Source: DASRIA01 sp963768885 (GTDB lineage: Bacteria; Actinomycetota; Thermoleophilia; Solirubrobacterales; JBBDJG01). From it: 64,000 nt of DNA. Location of the stretch: the NCBI GenBank assembly GCA_963768885.1, contig CAVYJN010000012.1, positions 1 through 64,000 on the forward strand, given 5' to 3'. The notes under the pieces were generated by a model, which worked only from the letters and a program-made list of their open reading frames with translations, did no database searches and was not told the DNA's origin. A program made the translations under genes and the position numbers. Shown here piece after piece: positions 52,207 to 60,894 of the stretch (the stretch's first letter is position 1; each line of letters opens with the position of its first letter).

Positions 52207-53124
52207 ATGACCACCACGAACATCCCGCGTGGCCACCCCAACTACTTCGGGCTGGTCGACGCTGTCACCTCGACCGTGACCGCGACGGTGCCGCCGTCCA
52301 AGACCGTCCTCATGGTCAGCAAGGGGGACGAGAACCTGCTGCGCCTCGGGTCGCGCAGCGGCTGGCACTTCCCACGGCTGAACGACGGCCGCTACGCAGG
52401 CTATTACCCGTCCGACGGCGCCGACGCGATCGAGCAGCTCGAGGAGCTGCGCAAACGTGGCGCCGACTACATCGTGTTCCCCGCGACCTCGATGTGGTGG
52501 CTCGACCACTACCCGGAGCTCGGCGCTCACCTGGAGACCAACTACGGGTCCGTCCTGAGGGACGACACCTGCACCATCTACGACCTGGGCGCGAACCAGC
52601 ACCCCGATGGCGCTGACGCGCCGGCCCAGCCGCCCGCCGGCGTGAGCATCGGCGACGCGGGCAAGGAGGACCCGGGCCCACCCCCGGTCGCCGATCCGGG
52701 GCAGCTCGCCGCCTTCCTCGACGCAATCCTCCCGGACGAGGCGATCGTGGGAATCGTGAGCGGGGGCGACGAGCGCCTGATGGCGCTCGAGGGCCGCGAG
52801 CTCTGGCATTTCCCGCGGGACGCGTCCGGCGGGCATGTGGAAGACGCCCCCGCCGGTCCCGACGCGGCGCTCGACCAGCTCGAAGGCCTGCGTGCCCGGG
52901 GGTTGACGTTCCTGGTGGTGCCCCGCGGGACGCCGTGGCTTGACGACTATCCCGGCTTCATCGAGCGACTCGAGCAGCGGCACCGGTGCGTAGCGCGCCA
53001 GCGTTATCTCTGCTCCGTCTACGACCTGACCGAGTCACGACAGGTCCATACGGGTCCCAGGGTCCGCGAGCACAGCAGCTCGTGGCGCCGGCGGCTCCAC
53101 GCGCGGGCCGGCGGGCGAGGCTGA
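52207..53124 (+). CDS. Stand-alone tandem WWLEHY-module protein, no catalytic domain
   Basis: This 305-residue soluble protein is two copies of the module found at the C-termini of the two preceding glycosyltransferases. Copy 1 (about residues 32-128): VLMVSKGDENLLRLGSRSGWHFP, GRYAGYYPSDG, FPATSMWWLDHYPEL, RDDTCTIYDL. Copy 2 (about 175-275) is degenerate: GIVSGGDERLMALEGRELWHFP and TPWLDDYPGF. A Pro/Asp linker separates them. No known enzyme motif is present. The context suggests a glycan-cluster scaffold, regulator or accessory enzyme. ATG 52207 follows GGGAGG at 11 nt; the longer frame is an extension into the previous gene. Confidence 0.78.
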   Translation: MTTTNIPRGHPNYFGLVDAVTSTVTATVPPSKTVLMVSKGDENLLRLGSRSGWHFPRLNDGRYAGYYPSDGADAIEQLEELRKRGADYIVFPATSMWWLDHYPELGAHLETNYGSVLRDDTCTIYDLGANQHPDGADAPAQPPAGVSIGDAGKEDPGPPPVADPGQLAAFLDAILPDEAIVGIVSGGDERLMALEGRELWHFPRDASGGHVEDAPAGPDAALDQLEGLRARGLTFLVVPRGTPWLDDYPGFIERLEQRHRCVARQRYLCSVYDLTESRQVHTGPRVREHSSSWRRRLHARAGGRG

Positions 53125-53129
53125 CCGAG

Positions 53130-54441
53130 ATGCAGAAGACGAAGGTCCTATATGTGCTCCACAACCACCCGACGCTGCACCCGGGCGGCGCCGAGGCATA
53201 CGCCCTGGAGCTCTACGAGGCGCTGCGCGACTCCGATGCTGTCGAGCCGGTCCTGGTGGCACGAATCGGCCCGAACGTAGCCGCGGCGCGGACGTCCCAC
53301 CCGGGCGCCCCGTTCAGTGCTGTCGGCGACGACCCGCACCAGTACTTCGTCTACACGGAGACCGACAACTTCGACTTCTTCACCCTGACGTCGCGGGACA
53401 AGAACCTCTACACCGAGTACTTCGCCGACTTCCTCGAGGCGCACAGGCCGGACATCGTCCACTTCCAGCACACGCTGTTCCTCGGCTTCGACCTCGTTTC
53501 GACCGTCCGCCGGGTGCTGCCCGACGCTCCCATCTTCTACACGCTCCACGAGTTCCTGCCGATCTGCCATCGCGACGGCCAGATGCTGCGCACCAACGGC
53601 GAGCTCTGCACGCACGCCTCGCCACGCCGCTGCAACGAGTGCTTTCCAGCGGTTCCGCCACAGGAGTTCTTCCTGCGCGAGCGATTCATCAAAGTCGCAC
53701 CTCGAGGACGTCGACATGTTTCTGGCCCCGAGCCAGTTCCTGCTCGAGCGCTACGTCCAGTGGGGCATCCCCCGCGACCGGATCCGGTTCGAGGAGTACG
53801 GCCGCATTCGCGAGCACCACATCGTTCCCGAGACCCTGGCCCAGGACGGAGCACGCAACCGGATCGGCTTCTTCGGTCAGCTGAACTACTTCAAAGGGGT
53901 CGACGTCCTGATGAAGGCGATGGCGCTCCTGGGCGAGCGCGACGTCGACGCGCATCTGTCGCTGCACGGCGCAAACCTCGAGTTACAGCCCGAGAGCTTT
54001 CAGAGTGACTTTGCATCGCTCGTCGCCGAGATCAAGGACGGGTCCAACAACGTGACCCTCGCCGGGAGATACGACCATGACCACCTGCCGGGGCTGATGG
54101 CCGAGATCGACTGGGTCGTCGTGCCCTCCCGCTGGTGGGAGAACTCCCCGCTCGTGATCCAGGAGGCGTTTCTCCACGGGCGCCCGGTGATCTGCAGCGA
54201 CATCGGCGGCATGGCGGAGAAGGTCGGCGACGGGGTGAACGGCCTGCACTTCCGCGCCGGTGACGCGCGCAGCCTCGCCCGCGTCCTGGAGACTGCGGTC
54301 ACCTCCCCAGATCTTTGGACGACCCTGCGAGCGCAGGTGCCCGCGATCTACGACATGGAGAGCCACATCCACAGCCTGCGCGCCCTCTACATGGAACAGC
54401 TCGAGCGCCGCTCGCTCGGCGCCCCGGAGCTGACGGCATGA
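53130..54441 (+). CDS. GT4-family glycosyltransferase (one frameshift near 53694)
   Basis: Removing one base near 53694 gives 436 residues with a GT-B fold. The N-terminal domain has VLYVLHNHPTLHPGGAEAYALELYEAL and DIVHFQHTLFLG. The C-terminal domain has IGFFGQLNYFKGVDVLMKAM, VTLAGRYDHDHL, and the nucleotide-sugar site VVPSRWWENSPLVIQEAFLHGRPVI with E-x7-E spacing typical of retaining GT4 enzymes. The break lies between RFIK and SHLEDVDMFLAPSQF. ATG 53130 starts the protein; its stop overlaps the next start (ATGA at 54438). Confidence 0.85.
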
Positions 54442-56264
54442 GCGAGCCGATGCTGCGCGCGGCCTGGCTCGGCAACCGCACGATCGTGCTCGCCGGTGAG
54501 CTCGAGGGGGGCCCGGTCGAGGGAACGGCCTCGCTCGATGGCCGCGAGATCCCGCTCGAGCTGCACGCCCATCCGTATGGTGGCGACGCCCGACCGTGCC
54601 GGATCCTGGTCGGCCATCTACCCCGCGGGCAGGCCGCGTGCGCGGAGGCGACCGTGACGGTGCGCGCCGGGACGCAGGTGATCTCCGCGGAGGTGCCGGA
54701 GCATGCCCCCGACGCACCGGATCTGCGGGCGCTGCTGCGAAACGAGCTCAGCGGCTTGGAGGCCGGGCAGCGCGCGGAGTCGCTCGAGTTCATCCTGCGG
54801 GCGACCGCCGACGAGCTTCGCGAGCCGGGGGGCCTCACCCTCGGACAGGGGCTGCACCGCGTGCGTGACGCACTCCGGGAGCAGCTGCCGCGTCCGAGGG
54901 TCACCGAAGACCGCCAGTGCGCTGCGCACGTCGACGTGATCTACGCCGTCGATCACGATTCGTTCTGGATCAAGGGATGGGCCTACGACGAGGATCGCGT
55001 GCTCGACTCCCTCCTCGCGGTGTCGCCGGAGGGCGCGCGCGGAGACCTGCTGGCGGACGCCTATCGGCACTCGCGGATCGATATAGAGGAGGCCTTCGGC
55101 ACAGGAGACCGGGTCGCGAAGGACCGCCACGGTTTCGTCAAGTTCCTGCGGCTGAACTCGCCCAGCCGCTTGCCGGAGGGCTGGGTGATGGAGCTGCACA
55201 CCACCGGCGCCGTGGGGGTCGAGGCCGAGATGCCCGCTGTCGAGCGTTCCATCGAGGCCGTCCGGCGGCGCGTGCTCGGCGACATCGCCATGGAGCGCCC
55301 GGGGGAGGACGAGCTCATGCGTGTGCACGTCCATCCCGCGCTCGAGAGGATCCAGGGGCGACTCGAGAAGGCCGTGTCGATCCAGTCCGTCGTCGACGTC
55401 GGCAAGGGTCACCCCTCCTCCCCGGAGGTGTCCGTGATCGTGCCGCTCTACAAGCGCATCGACTACATGGAGCATCAGCTGACCCACTTCGGGCGGGATC
55501 CGGAGATGCGCGAGGCCGACCTGATCTACGTCCTCGACTCGCCCGAGATCTCGGACAACCTCCTCGATGCGGCACACGCGCTCAGCGCGCTGCACCGCGT
55601 GCCGCTGCGAGTCGTGCTCATGAGGCAGCACGCCGGCTTCTCGGGAGCCAACAACGCGGCCGTATCGATCGCGCGCGGGCGCCGGTTGCTCCTCCTGAAC
55701 TCGGACGTGATCCCGGACCGGCCCGGCTGGCTGGGAAAGATGTCCGCGTTCTACGAGGCAACGCCCGACATCGGCGCGCTCGGCCCCAAGCTGCTCTACG
55801 AGGACGACTCCCTCCAGCATGCCGGTATGCATTTCTACCGGGCACCGGGCTCGCGCCTGTGGGGCAACCAGCACTACTACAAGGGGCTCCACCGCAGCTT
55901 CCCCGCCGTGAACCTCGCGCGCGCGGTGCCCGCCGTGACGGCGGCCTGCATGATGGTGGACCGCGACCTGTATGAGCAAGCGGGCGGCCTATCGCAGGCG
56001 TACGTGCATGGGGGCTACGAGGACTCCGACCTGTGCCTGCGCCTGATGGAGCTCGGCAGGCAGAACTGGTACATGCCCGGCGCGGAGCTCTACCATCTCG
56101 AGTCCCAGTCGTACCCCTCCGAGATGCGCAACCTCGTCACGAAGTACAACCAGTGGCTTCACACGCGCCTGTGGGGCGATCGCATCGAGCAAGTGTGCAG
56201 ACAGTACGCCGGGCGGGACGCGGCGATCGGCGAGGACTCGGTGGTCGCCGGGCCCTCGCGATGA
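54438..56264 (+). CDS. GT2-family glycosyltransferase with N-terminal accessory domains
   Basis: A 608-residue intact protein. Residues 1-100 are a poorly conserved beta-rich segment. Residues about 155-265 contain the module VDHDSFWIKGWAYDEDR ... DRHGFVKFLRL, which resembles the N-terminal domain of the downstream sulfotransferases. A GT2 catalytic domain from about 325 has VSVIVPLYKRIDYMEHQL, IYVLDSPEIS, HAGFSGANNAAV, LLLLNSDVIPDRPGW, TAACMMVDRDLY and GYEDSDLCLRLMELG. It overlaps both neighbours by 4 bp (ATGA), so it is part of the core operon. The donor sugar is unknown. Confidence 0.88.
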   Translation: MSEPMLRAAWLGNRTIVLAGELEGGPVEGTASLDGREIPLELHAHPYGGDARPCRILVGHLPRGQAACAEATVTVRAGTQVISAEVPEHAPDAPDLRALLRNELSGLEAGQRAESLEFILRATADELREPGGLTLGQGLHRVRDALREQLPRPRVTEDRQCAAHVDVIYAVDHDSFWIKGWAYDEDRVLDSLLAVSPEGARGDLLADAYRHSRIDIEEAFGTGDRVAKDRHGFVKFLRLNSPSRLPEGWVMELHTTGAVGVEAEMPAVERSIEAVRRRVLGDIAMERPGEDELMRVHVHPALERIQGRLEKAVSIQSVVDVGKGHPSSPEVSVIVPLYKRIDYMEHQLTHFGRDPEMREADLIYVLDSPEISDNLLDAAHALSALHRVPLRVVLMRQHAGFSGANNAAVSIARGRRLLLLNSDVIPDRPGWLGKMSAFYEATPDIGALGPKLLYEDDSLQHAGMHFYRAPGSRLWGNQHYYKGLHRSFPAVNLARAVPAVTAACMMVDRDLYEQAGGLSQAYVHGGYEDSDLCLRLMELGRQNWYMPGAELYHLESQSYPSEMRNLVTKYNQWLHTRLWGDRIEQVCRQYAGRDAAIGEDSVVAGPSR

Positions 56265-57616
56265 CACCGCACGCGGCCGGCGAGCAGACAGCCACCCATC
56301 TCTGTGAGGTCGACGACGTGCAGATCACGCGTCCGGACCCGAGCATCGTCAGCGCGGCCCTCGAGACGCCGCGCAGCGGCGACCGGCACGAGACCTGGGC
56401 GCTTCCCGTGACCGGGTGGACGGTCGGATGCGCCACGCCCAGCCGCGTCGTGCATGTGTCGTCTCGAGGCGCGGCATGGTCGCTGCCGGTGCATGACCAC
56501 CGGCCCGATGTCGCCGCCATGCACCCTGACCACGAGTGGTCCGGCTGGGCCGGTTTCTCCGGCGCGGTCAGCTCGCTTCGGCTGGAACCGCGTTTCGAGC
56601 TCGACGTGGCCGCCGTGCTCGCGGACGGCACGCGCCACGCGATCGCCCGCGTCGAGGGCCGGCGCGCCGCGCTGTGGTCCGGATACGAGCCGGACCTGCA
56701 GCCCCTGATGGTGACCACGCTGGGGCGCACGGGCTCGACCTGGCTCATACATCTGCTCTCCGGGCACCCCGACGTCGTCGCCTACCGCCCGTTCTCATAT
56801 GAGCCGCGTGCAGCGACCTATTGGGTGGATGCCCTCACCGGCCTGTCCGAGCCGGCCTCGTACATGCAGCAGGTCGAGGGTGAGGTCAGCTACCCGGGGC
56901 CCTGGTGGCTCGGCTCCGATCCGGCCATGACCGCCGAGACCCTGCCCGACGCCGAGTTGGCGCGCTGGCTCGGGTCTCACAACATCGCCGAGCTCGCGGC
57001 CGTGGCCCAGCAGCGCATCGACAGCCTGTACCTGAGGATCGCAGGGTCCGCAGGCAAGCGGCCTCGGTTCTTCGCGGAGAAGTGCCTTCCGGCGAGCAAC
57101 GTCCCGCAGCTCTTGTCGGAGCTCTACCCCGATGCGTGTGAGCTCGTGCTCGTGCGCGACTTCCGCGACATGCTGTGCTCGATCCGCACGTTCAACGAGA
57201 AGCGCGACCGTCCGGCGTTCGGGCTCGACGCCGGGGACGACCTCGAGTCCTACGCGGCGGAGGTTCTCGCCCCTTCCGTCGCGGCCTTGCTGCGCGAGTG
57301 GCGCTCGCGTCCGGGGGGGTCATTCCTCGTGAGGTACGAGGACCTCGTCACGAGTCCGCGGGAGATCCTGCGCGGAGTGCTCGGGCACGCCGGGCTGGCA
57401 TCCGGCCCCGAGATCGTCGAGGCGATGCTGGCGCGCGCGTCCGAGCGGCTCCCGGGCATGGAACAGCATCGCACCGCGGCCGGGCCGGCAGCGTCGATTG
57501 GTCGCTGGAGGAGCGAGCTCGAGCCCGCGCTGCAACGTCTCTGCGAGGACGCCTTCGGGGAGGCCCTCACGGAGTTCGGGTACGACGCGGCGCCCGCCGG
57601 AGGGGAGACGGGATGA
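56261..57616 (+). CDS. Sulfotransferase with N-terminal beta domain
   Basis: A 451-residue protein. Residues 1-145 form the accessory beta domain (WALPVTGWTVGCATPS ... HEWSGWAGFSGAVSSLRLEPRFELDV). From about residue 149 comes a PAPS-dependent sulfotransferase fold: 5'-phosphosulfate loop LMVTTLGRTGSTWL, ELVLVRDFRDMLCSIRTFNEKR (3'-phosphate-binding R and S), and VRYEDLVTSPREIL. It is predicted to transfer sulfate from PAPS to a glycan hydroxyl. ATG 56261 overlaps the GT2 stop (ATGA). Three similar genes follow. Confidence 0.87.
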   Translation: MTPHAAGEQTATHLCEVDDVQITRPDPSIVSAALETPRSGDRHETWALPVTGWTVGCATPSRVVHVSSRGAAWSLPVHDHRPDVAAMHPDHEWSGWAGFSGAVSSLRLEPRFELDVAAVLADGTRHAIARVEGRRAALWSGYEPDLQPLMVTTLGRTGSTWLIHLLSGHPDVVAYRPFSYEPRAATYWVDALTGLSEPASYMQQVEGEVSYPGPWWLGSDPAMTAETLPDAELARWLGSHNIAELAAVAQQRIDSLYLRIAGSAGKRPRFFAEKCLPASNVPQLLSELYPDACELVLVRDFRDMLCSIRTFNEKRDRPAFGLDAGDDLESYAAEVLAPSVAALLREWRSRPGGSFLVRYEDLVTSPREILRGVLGHAGLASGPEIVEAMLARASERLPGMEQHRTAAGPAASIGRWRSELEPALQRLCEDAFGEALTEFGYDAAPAGGETG

Positions 57617-58929
57617 CCTTGACGCGCATCTCCGCCGTCGATCTGCATCCCGCCGAGAGCGACGACCTCTGGGGCTTCCACCTCGAAGCGCCGGAGGCCG
57701 GCACGGAGAGCGACGCGTTCGCATTCGACGTCCGCGGGTGGGTACTCGGCCGGCGCGAGCGCGTGACAGCCGTCGAGCTGAAAGACGGTGCGCGCCTCCT
57801 GTGGCGCGCGCCCGCGGCGATCGCGCGACCCGAGCTGGGCGAGGCCTACCCCGGCGCGCAGGGAACCGACAAGGCCGGGTTCTTCACGGTGGTGAACTCC
57901 CTGAACCTCGGACCGGAGTTCGAGGTCCTCGTCCGCGCCCGCCTCGAGGACCGCACGCGGGTGACGATGGCAACTCTTCGCGGAACGCGCGAGCCGCTGC
58001 GCACCGGATTCGAGCCCGCGATCGATCCGCTGATGGTCACGACGCTCGGGCGCACCGGCTCGACGATCCTCATGAAGGTGCTCGCCACGCATCCTGCGAT
58101 CGCGGCCTACCGGCCCTTCGAGCACGAGCCGCGTGCCGCCACCTACTGGCTCGGCGTGATGACCACGCTCACGGATCCGGTCAGCTACCGGCGTCAGCTC
58201 AATCCATCCGGGACGATCGACGGCACGTGGTGGATCGGAACGGAGCCGCCCCTGCCGAGGCGCCTGCGAGATCCCGAGCTCACGCACTGGATGGACCTCG
58301 ACGCCGTGCGCGAGGTCGGCGCGTTTTGCCAGAGCCGCATCGAGGCGCTCTACGCCCAGGTGGCTGCGCAGGCGGGCCGTCGCGACCCGCGCTTCTTCGC
58401 CGAGAAGTACCGGCCGGACCGCATCCCGGCGATGGTGTGGGAGCTGTATCCCGGCGCGCGCGAGGTGATCCTCGTGCGCGACTTCCGGGACATGGTCGCC
58501 TCGATGTTCGCCTACAACGCCAAGCGCGGACAGGAGGGCTTCCGGCGTGCCGCGTTCGAGGACGACGCGCAGTACGTCCTGCGCGAGATCAAGGGCGGCG
58601 TGACCGCCCTCGCGGCCGCATGGGAGGCACGCCGGGACCGCGCTCATCTCGTGCGCTACGAGGACCTCGTGCTGAGGCCGAAGGAGACCATCGCCTCGCT
58701 GGTCGCCTACCTCGGGCTCGATCCCGCCGCGCAGGAGATCGGCGCGATGGTCACCGCGCTCGAGGCCCGTGACGAGGAGACGGAGTTCCACCGCACCACC
58801 CCGGATCCCCGCGCCTCGATCGGCCGCTGGAGGAAGGACCTCAGCGACGGCGCGCGGCGCGCTTGCGAGGAGGCGCTGGCCGGACCGCTCCAGACGTTCG
58901 GCTATGCGCTCGAGGAGGCGGCGGCTTAG
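57613..58929 (+). CDS. Sulfotransferase with N-terminal beta domain
   Basis: A 438-residue paralogue of the preceding protein. The N-terminal domain is clearer here: residues 35-110, FDVRGWVLGRRERVTAVEL ... DKAGFFTVVNSLNLGPEF. Catalytic segments are MVTTLGRTGSTILMKVLATHP (about residue 143), EVILVRDFRDMVASMFAYNAKRG, and LVRYEDLVLRPKETIASL, ending with ASIGRWRKDL. The start ATG 57613 overlaps the previous stop (ATGA). Different tandem enzymes probably sulfate different positions or sugars. Confidence 0.88.
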   Translation: MTLTRISAVDLHPAESDDLWGFHLEAPEAGTESDAFAFDVRGWVLGRRERVTAVELKDGARLLWRAPAAIARPELGEAYPGAQGTDKAGFFTVVNSLNLGPEFEVLVRARLEDRTRVTMATLRGTREPLRTGFEPAIDPLMVTTLGRTGSTILMKVLATHPAIAAYRPFEHEPRAATYWLGVMTTLTDPVSYRRQLNPSGTIDGTWWIGTEPPLPRRLRDPELTHWMDLDAVREVGAFCQSRIEALYAQVAAQAGRRDPRFFAEKYRPDRIPAMVWELYPGAREVILVRDFRDMVASMFAYNAKRGQEGFRRAAFEDDAQYVLREIKGGVTALAAAWEARRDRAHLVRYEDLVLRPKETIASLVAYLGLDPAAQEIGAMVTALEARDEETEFHRTTPDPRASIGRWRKDLSDGARRACEEALAGPLQTFGYALEEAAA

Positions 58930-58931
58930 CC

Positions 58932-59543
58932 ATGGTGATCGGAGCGGGCTTCGCGTGGGCGCACCTCCCGAAGACGGGCGGTGACGCCACGCTCGCGATG
59001 TTCAGGGTCTTCCCGGACCTGGTCGAGTTCGCCGACCCCGACGATTCGAACGACAAGCACGCCCAGTTCGGGTCCCGCGCCCAGATGATCCGCGGGAAGG
59101 TGCTCGCGATGAACTTCCGGCGCCTGCCGTCGTGGGTGCTGAGTCGCGCGCAGCACGTGTCACGGCGCGGTACCTACCCCACCTACGAGCCCCAGCCCAT
59201 GGGCTCGCCCGACGAGCTGGCCGACAGCGACTTCCCGGACGACCGGCTGCGCCTGTACACGAGCGAGGGGCGCTTCCACCCCGATCACTGGCTCCGGATG
59301 GAGTTCCTCGCCGAGGACTTCCTCGATTTCGTCTCCGCCTTCCGTGACGTCACCGAGTCCGAGCGCATGAGGGTCGAAGCGCTCGGGCCGGTCAACATGG
59401 CGGAGTACGACCATGAAGTCCCCCACTGGTTCTCGGCCGAGCAGATCCGCCGCATGTACGTGAACAACCCTTCGTGGGCGACCCTCGAGCAGGAGCTCTA
59501 CGGAGCGCTCTACGAGCCGGCCGGTGCGAGGATGGCGAGCTGA
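58932..59543 (+). CDS. Short sulfotransferase-related protein
   Basis: This 203-residue protein begins with FAWAHLPKTGGDATLAMF, which matches the 5'-phosphosulfate-binding HxPKTGG-(S/T/D) motif of carbohydrate sulfotransferases. It lacks the accessory N-terminal domain, and the usual R-D-P/F-x-x-R...S motif is not obvious. It instead contains FLAEDFLDFVSAFRDVTESER and NMAEYDHEVPHWFSAEQIRR. It is either a divergent sulfotransferase or a reduced, non-catalytic relative. ATG 58932 begins 3 bp after the previous stop, and its own stop overlaps the next start (TGATG). Confidence 0.72.
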   Translation: MVIGAGFAWAHLPKTGGDATLAMFRVFPDLVEFADPDDSNDKHAQFGSRAQMIRGKVLAMNFRRLPSWVLSRAQHVSRRGTYPTYEPQPMGSPDELADSDFPDDRLRLYTSEGRFHPDHWLRMEFLAEDFLDFVSAFRDVTESERMRVEALGPVNMAEYDHEVPHWFSAEQIRRMYVNNPSWATLEQELYGALYEPAGARMAS

Positions 59544-60883
59544 TGCCGATCTGGCAAGCACTCGAGCTGATCGAGCCGCCGGAGTCCGAGCAGCACCTGC
59601 GTGGATGGTTCATCGAGGTGCCGCGCGGCGGCGAGACCGGCGAGGACTACACCTGGGGCGACCTCTACACGATGGACATCAAGGGCTGGGTGATCGGACG
59701 CGAGGCGCGCGCCACGGCGGTCGAGCTGGTCTACCACGACCACGTGATCCGCACCGATCCGGTGCGCGGGACCCGGCCCGACATCGTGCCGGCATTTCCC
59801 GGCATCGATCCCGAGACGGGGATGCACTTCCACTCGATGGTCGGCGTCGTGGGTCTGCGGCCGGAGTTCAAGATCGGCGTCCAGGCCGTCCTGGAGAACG
59901 GGCTGCGCGTGCCCTTGGGGAGCATCCGAGCGCGTCACGAGCCGCTTCGGACCGGCTACGAGCCCCTCATCCGCCCGATCGTCGTGACCTGCCTGGGACG
60001 CAGCGGCACCACGTGGCTGATGCGGATGCTGCGACATCACCCGGAGATCGTGGTCTACGAGAAGCATCCCTACGAGCAGAGCTTCGCCAAGTACTGGATG
60101 CACATGCTGCGCGTTCTCTCGCAGCCGGCCGACCCGATCAACTCGTACGAGCCCGAGACGTTCCACAACCGGATCTGGGAGCTCGGCTACAACCCCTTCT
60201 ACGACACCCAGATCGCCCAGGAGCAGGCTTCACGCGAGTGGTTCGGCCTGGAGTACGTCCAGCGGCTGGGCCGCTTCGCGCAGTCGAACGTCGACGCCTG
60301 GTACTCCACGGTCGCGCGGGCGCAAGGGCAGTCGCCGCCGACCTACTTCGCCGAGAAGCACCAGTGGCCCAACTACATCCCCGTGCTGATCTGGGAGCTC
60401 TACCCCGACGCGAAGGAGATCTTCCTGGTCCGCGACTTCCGCGACATGGTCTTCTCGATCCTCGCCTTCGACCGCAAGCGCGGCTTCTCCGGCTTCGGCC
60501 GGCCCGAGGGTCGCAGCGACGAGGACTACGTGCGAATGGAGTTGCGCGAGATGGCCCTGAACCTCCGCAAGAGCTGGGTGACCCGCAAGCACAAGGCCCA
60601 TCTCGTCCGCTACGAGGACCTCGTACAGCGCCCGCAAGAGACCGCGAAGGGCATCCTCGAGTATCTCGAGCTGGACTCGGCGCCGCCCCAGATCGAGCGG
60701 CTCCTGGCAGCGGGCTCCGCGGACTCCGAGCAGCTGCGGCTCCATCGCACCTCGCAGAAGGCCGAGGAGTCGATCGGGCGCTGGCGCCGTGAGGGCGACG
60801 AGCAGTTCCGCGACCTGTGCAACGAGGTCTTCGGCGACATCCTGGGCGACTTCGGGTACACCGAAGCCGGCTACGTGGGTTAG
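59543..60883 (+). CDS. Sulfotransferase with N-terminal beta domain
   Basis: This 446-residue protein has the same architecture as the genes at 56261 and 57613: accessory domain (MDIKGWVIGREARATAVEL ... GMHFHSMVGVVGLRPEFKI), then VVTCLGRSGTTWLMRMLRHHP (about residue 146), EIFLVRDFRDMVFSILAFDRKRG and LVRYEDLVQRPQETAKGI, ending EESIGRWRREG. It is predicted to be a PAPS-dependent glycan sulfotransferase. ATG 59543 shares its A with the previous stop. The set of three full-length paralogues implies several sulfation sites. Confidence 0.88.
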   Translation: MPIWQALELIEPPESEQHLRGWFIEVPRGGETGEDYTWGDLYTMDIKGWVIGREARATAVELVYHDHVIRTDPVRGTRPDIVPAFPGIDPETGMHFHSMVGVVGLRPEFKIGVQAVLENGLRVPLGSIRARHEPLRTGYEPLIRPIVVTCLGRSGTTWLMRMLRHHPEIVVYEKHPYEQSFAKYWMHMLRVLSQPADPINSYEPETFHNRIWELGYNPFYDTQIAQEQASREWFGLEYVQRLGRFAQSNVDAWYSTVARAQGQSPPTYFAEKHQWPNYIPVLIWELYPDAKEIFLVRDFRDMVFSILAFDRKRGFSGFGRPEGRSDEDYVRMELREMALNLRKSWVTRKHKAHLVRYEDLVQRPQETAKGILEYLELDSAPPQIERLLAAGSADSEQLRLHRTSQKAEESIGRWRREGDEQFRDLCNEVFGDILGDFGYTEAGYVG

Positions 60884-60894
60884 ACGGGAGGCCC

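Noticed and set aside
48408..52241. A 1277-codon minus-strand open frame opposite the glycosyltransferase genes
   Set aside because: It survives because the plus-strand frames are antisense-compatible. Its composition is Arg/Val/Asp/Glu-rich without motifs, whereas the plus strand carries GT2 motifs throughout.
47260..53700. Programmed +1 ribosomal frameshifting shared by all sites
   Set aside because: The bases around the sites show no common slippery codon, stop codon or following structure. Only two pairs look alike (GGGCTACGA and AAGTCGCA), and three other genes have shifts too. Sequence error explains it more simply.
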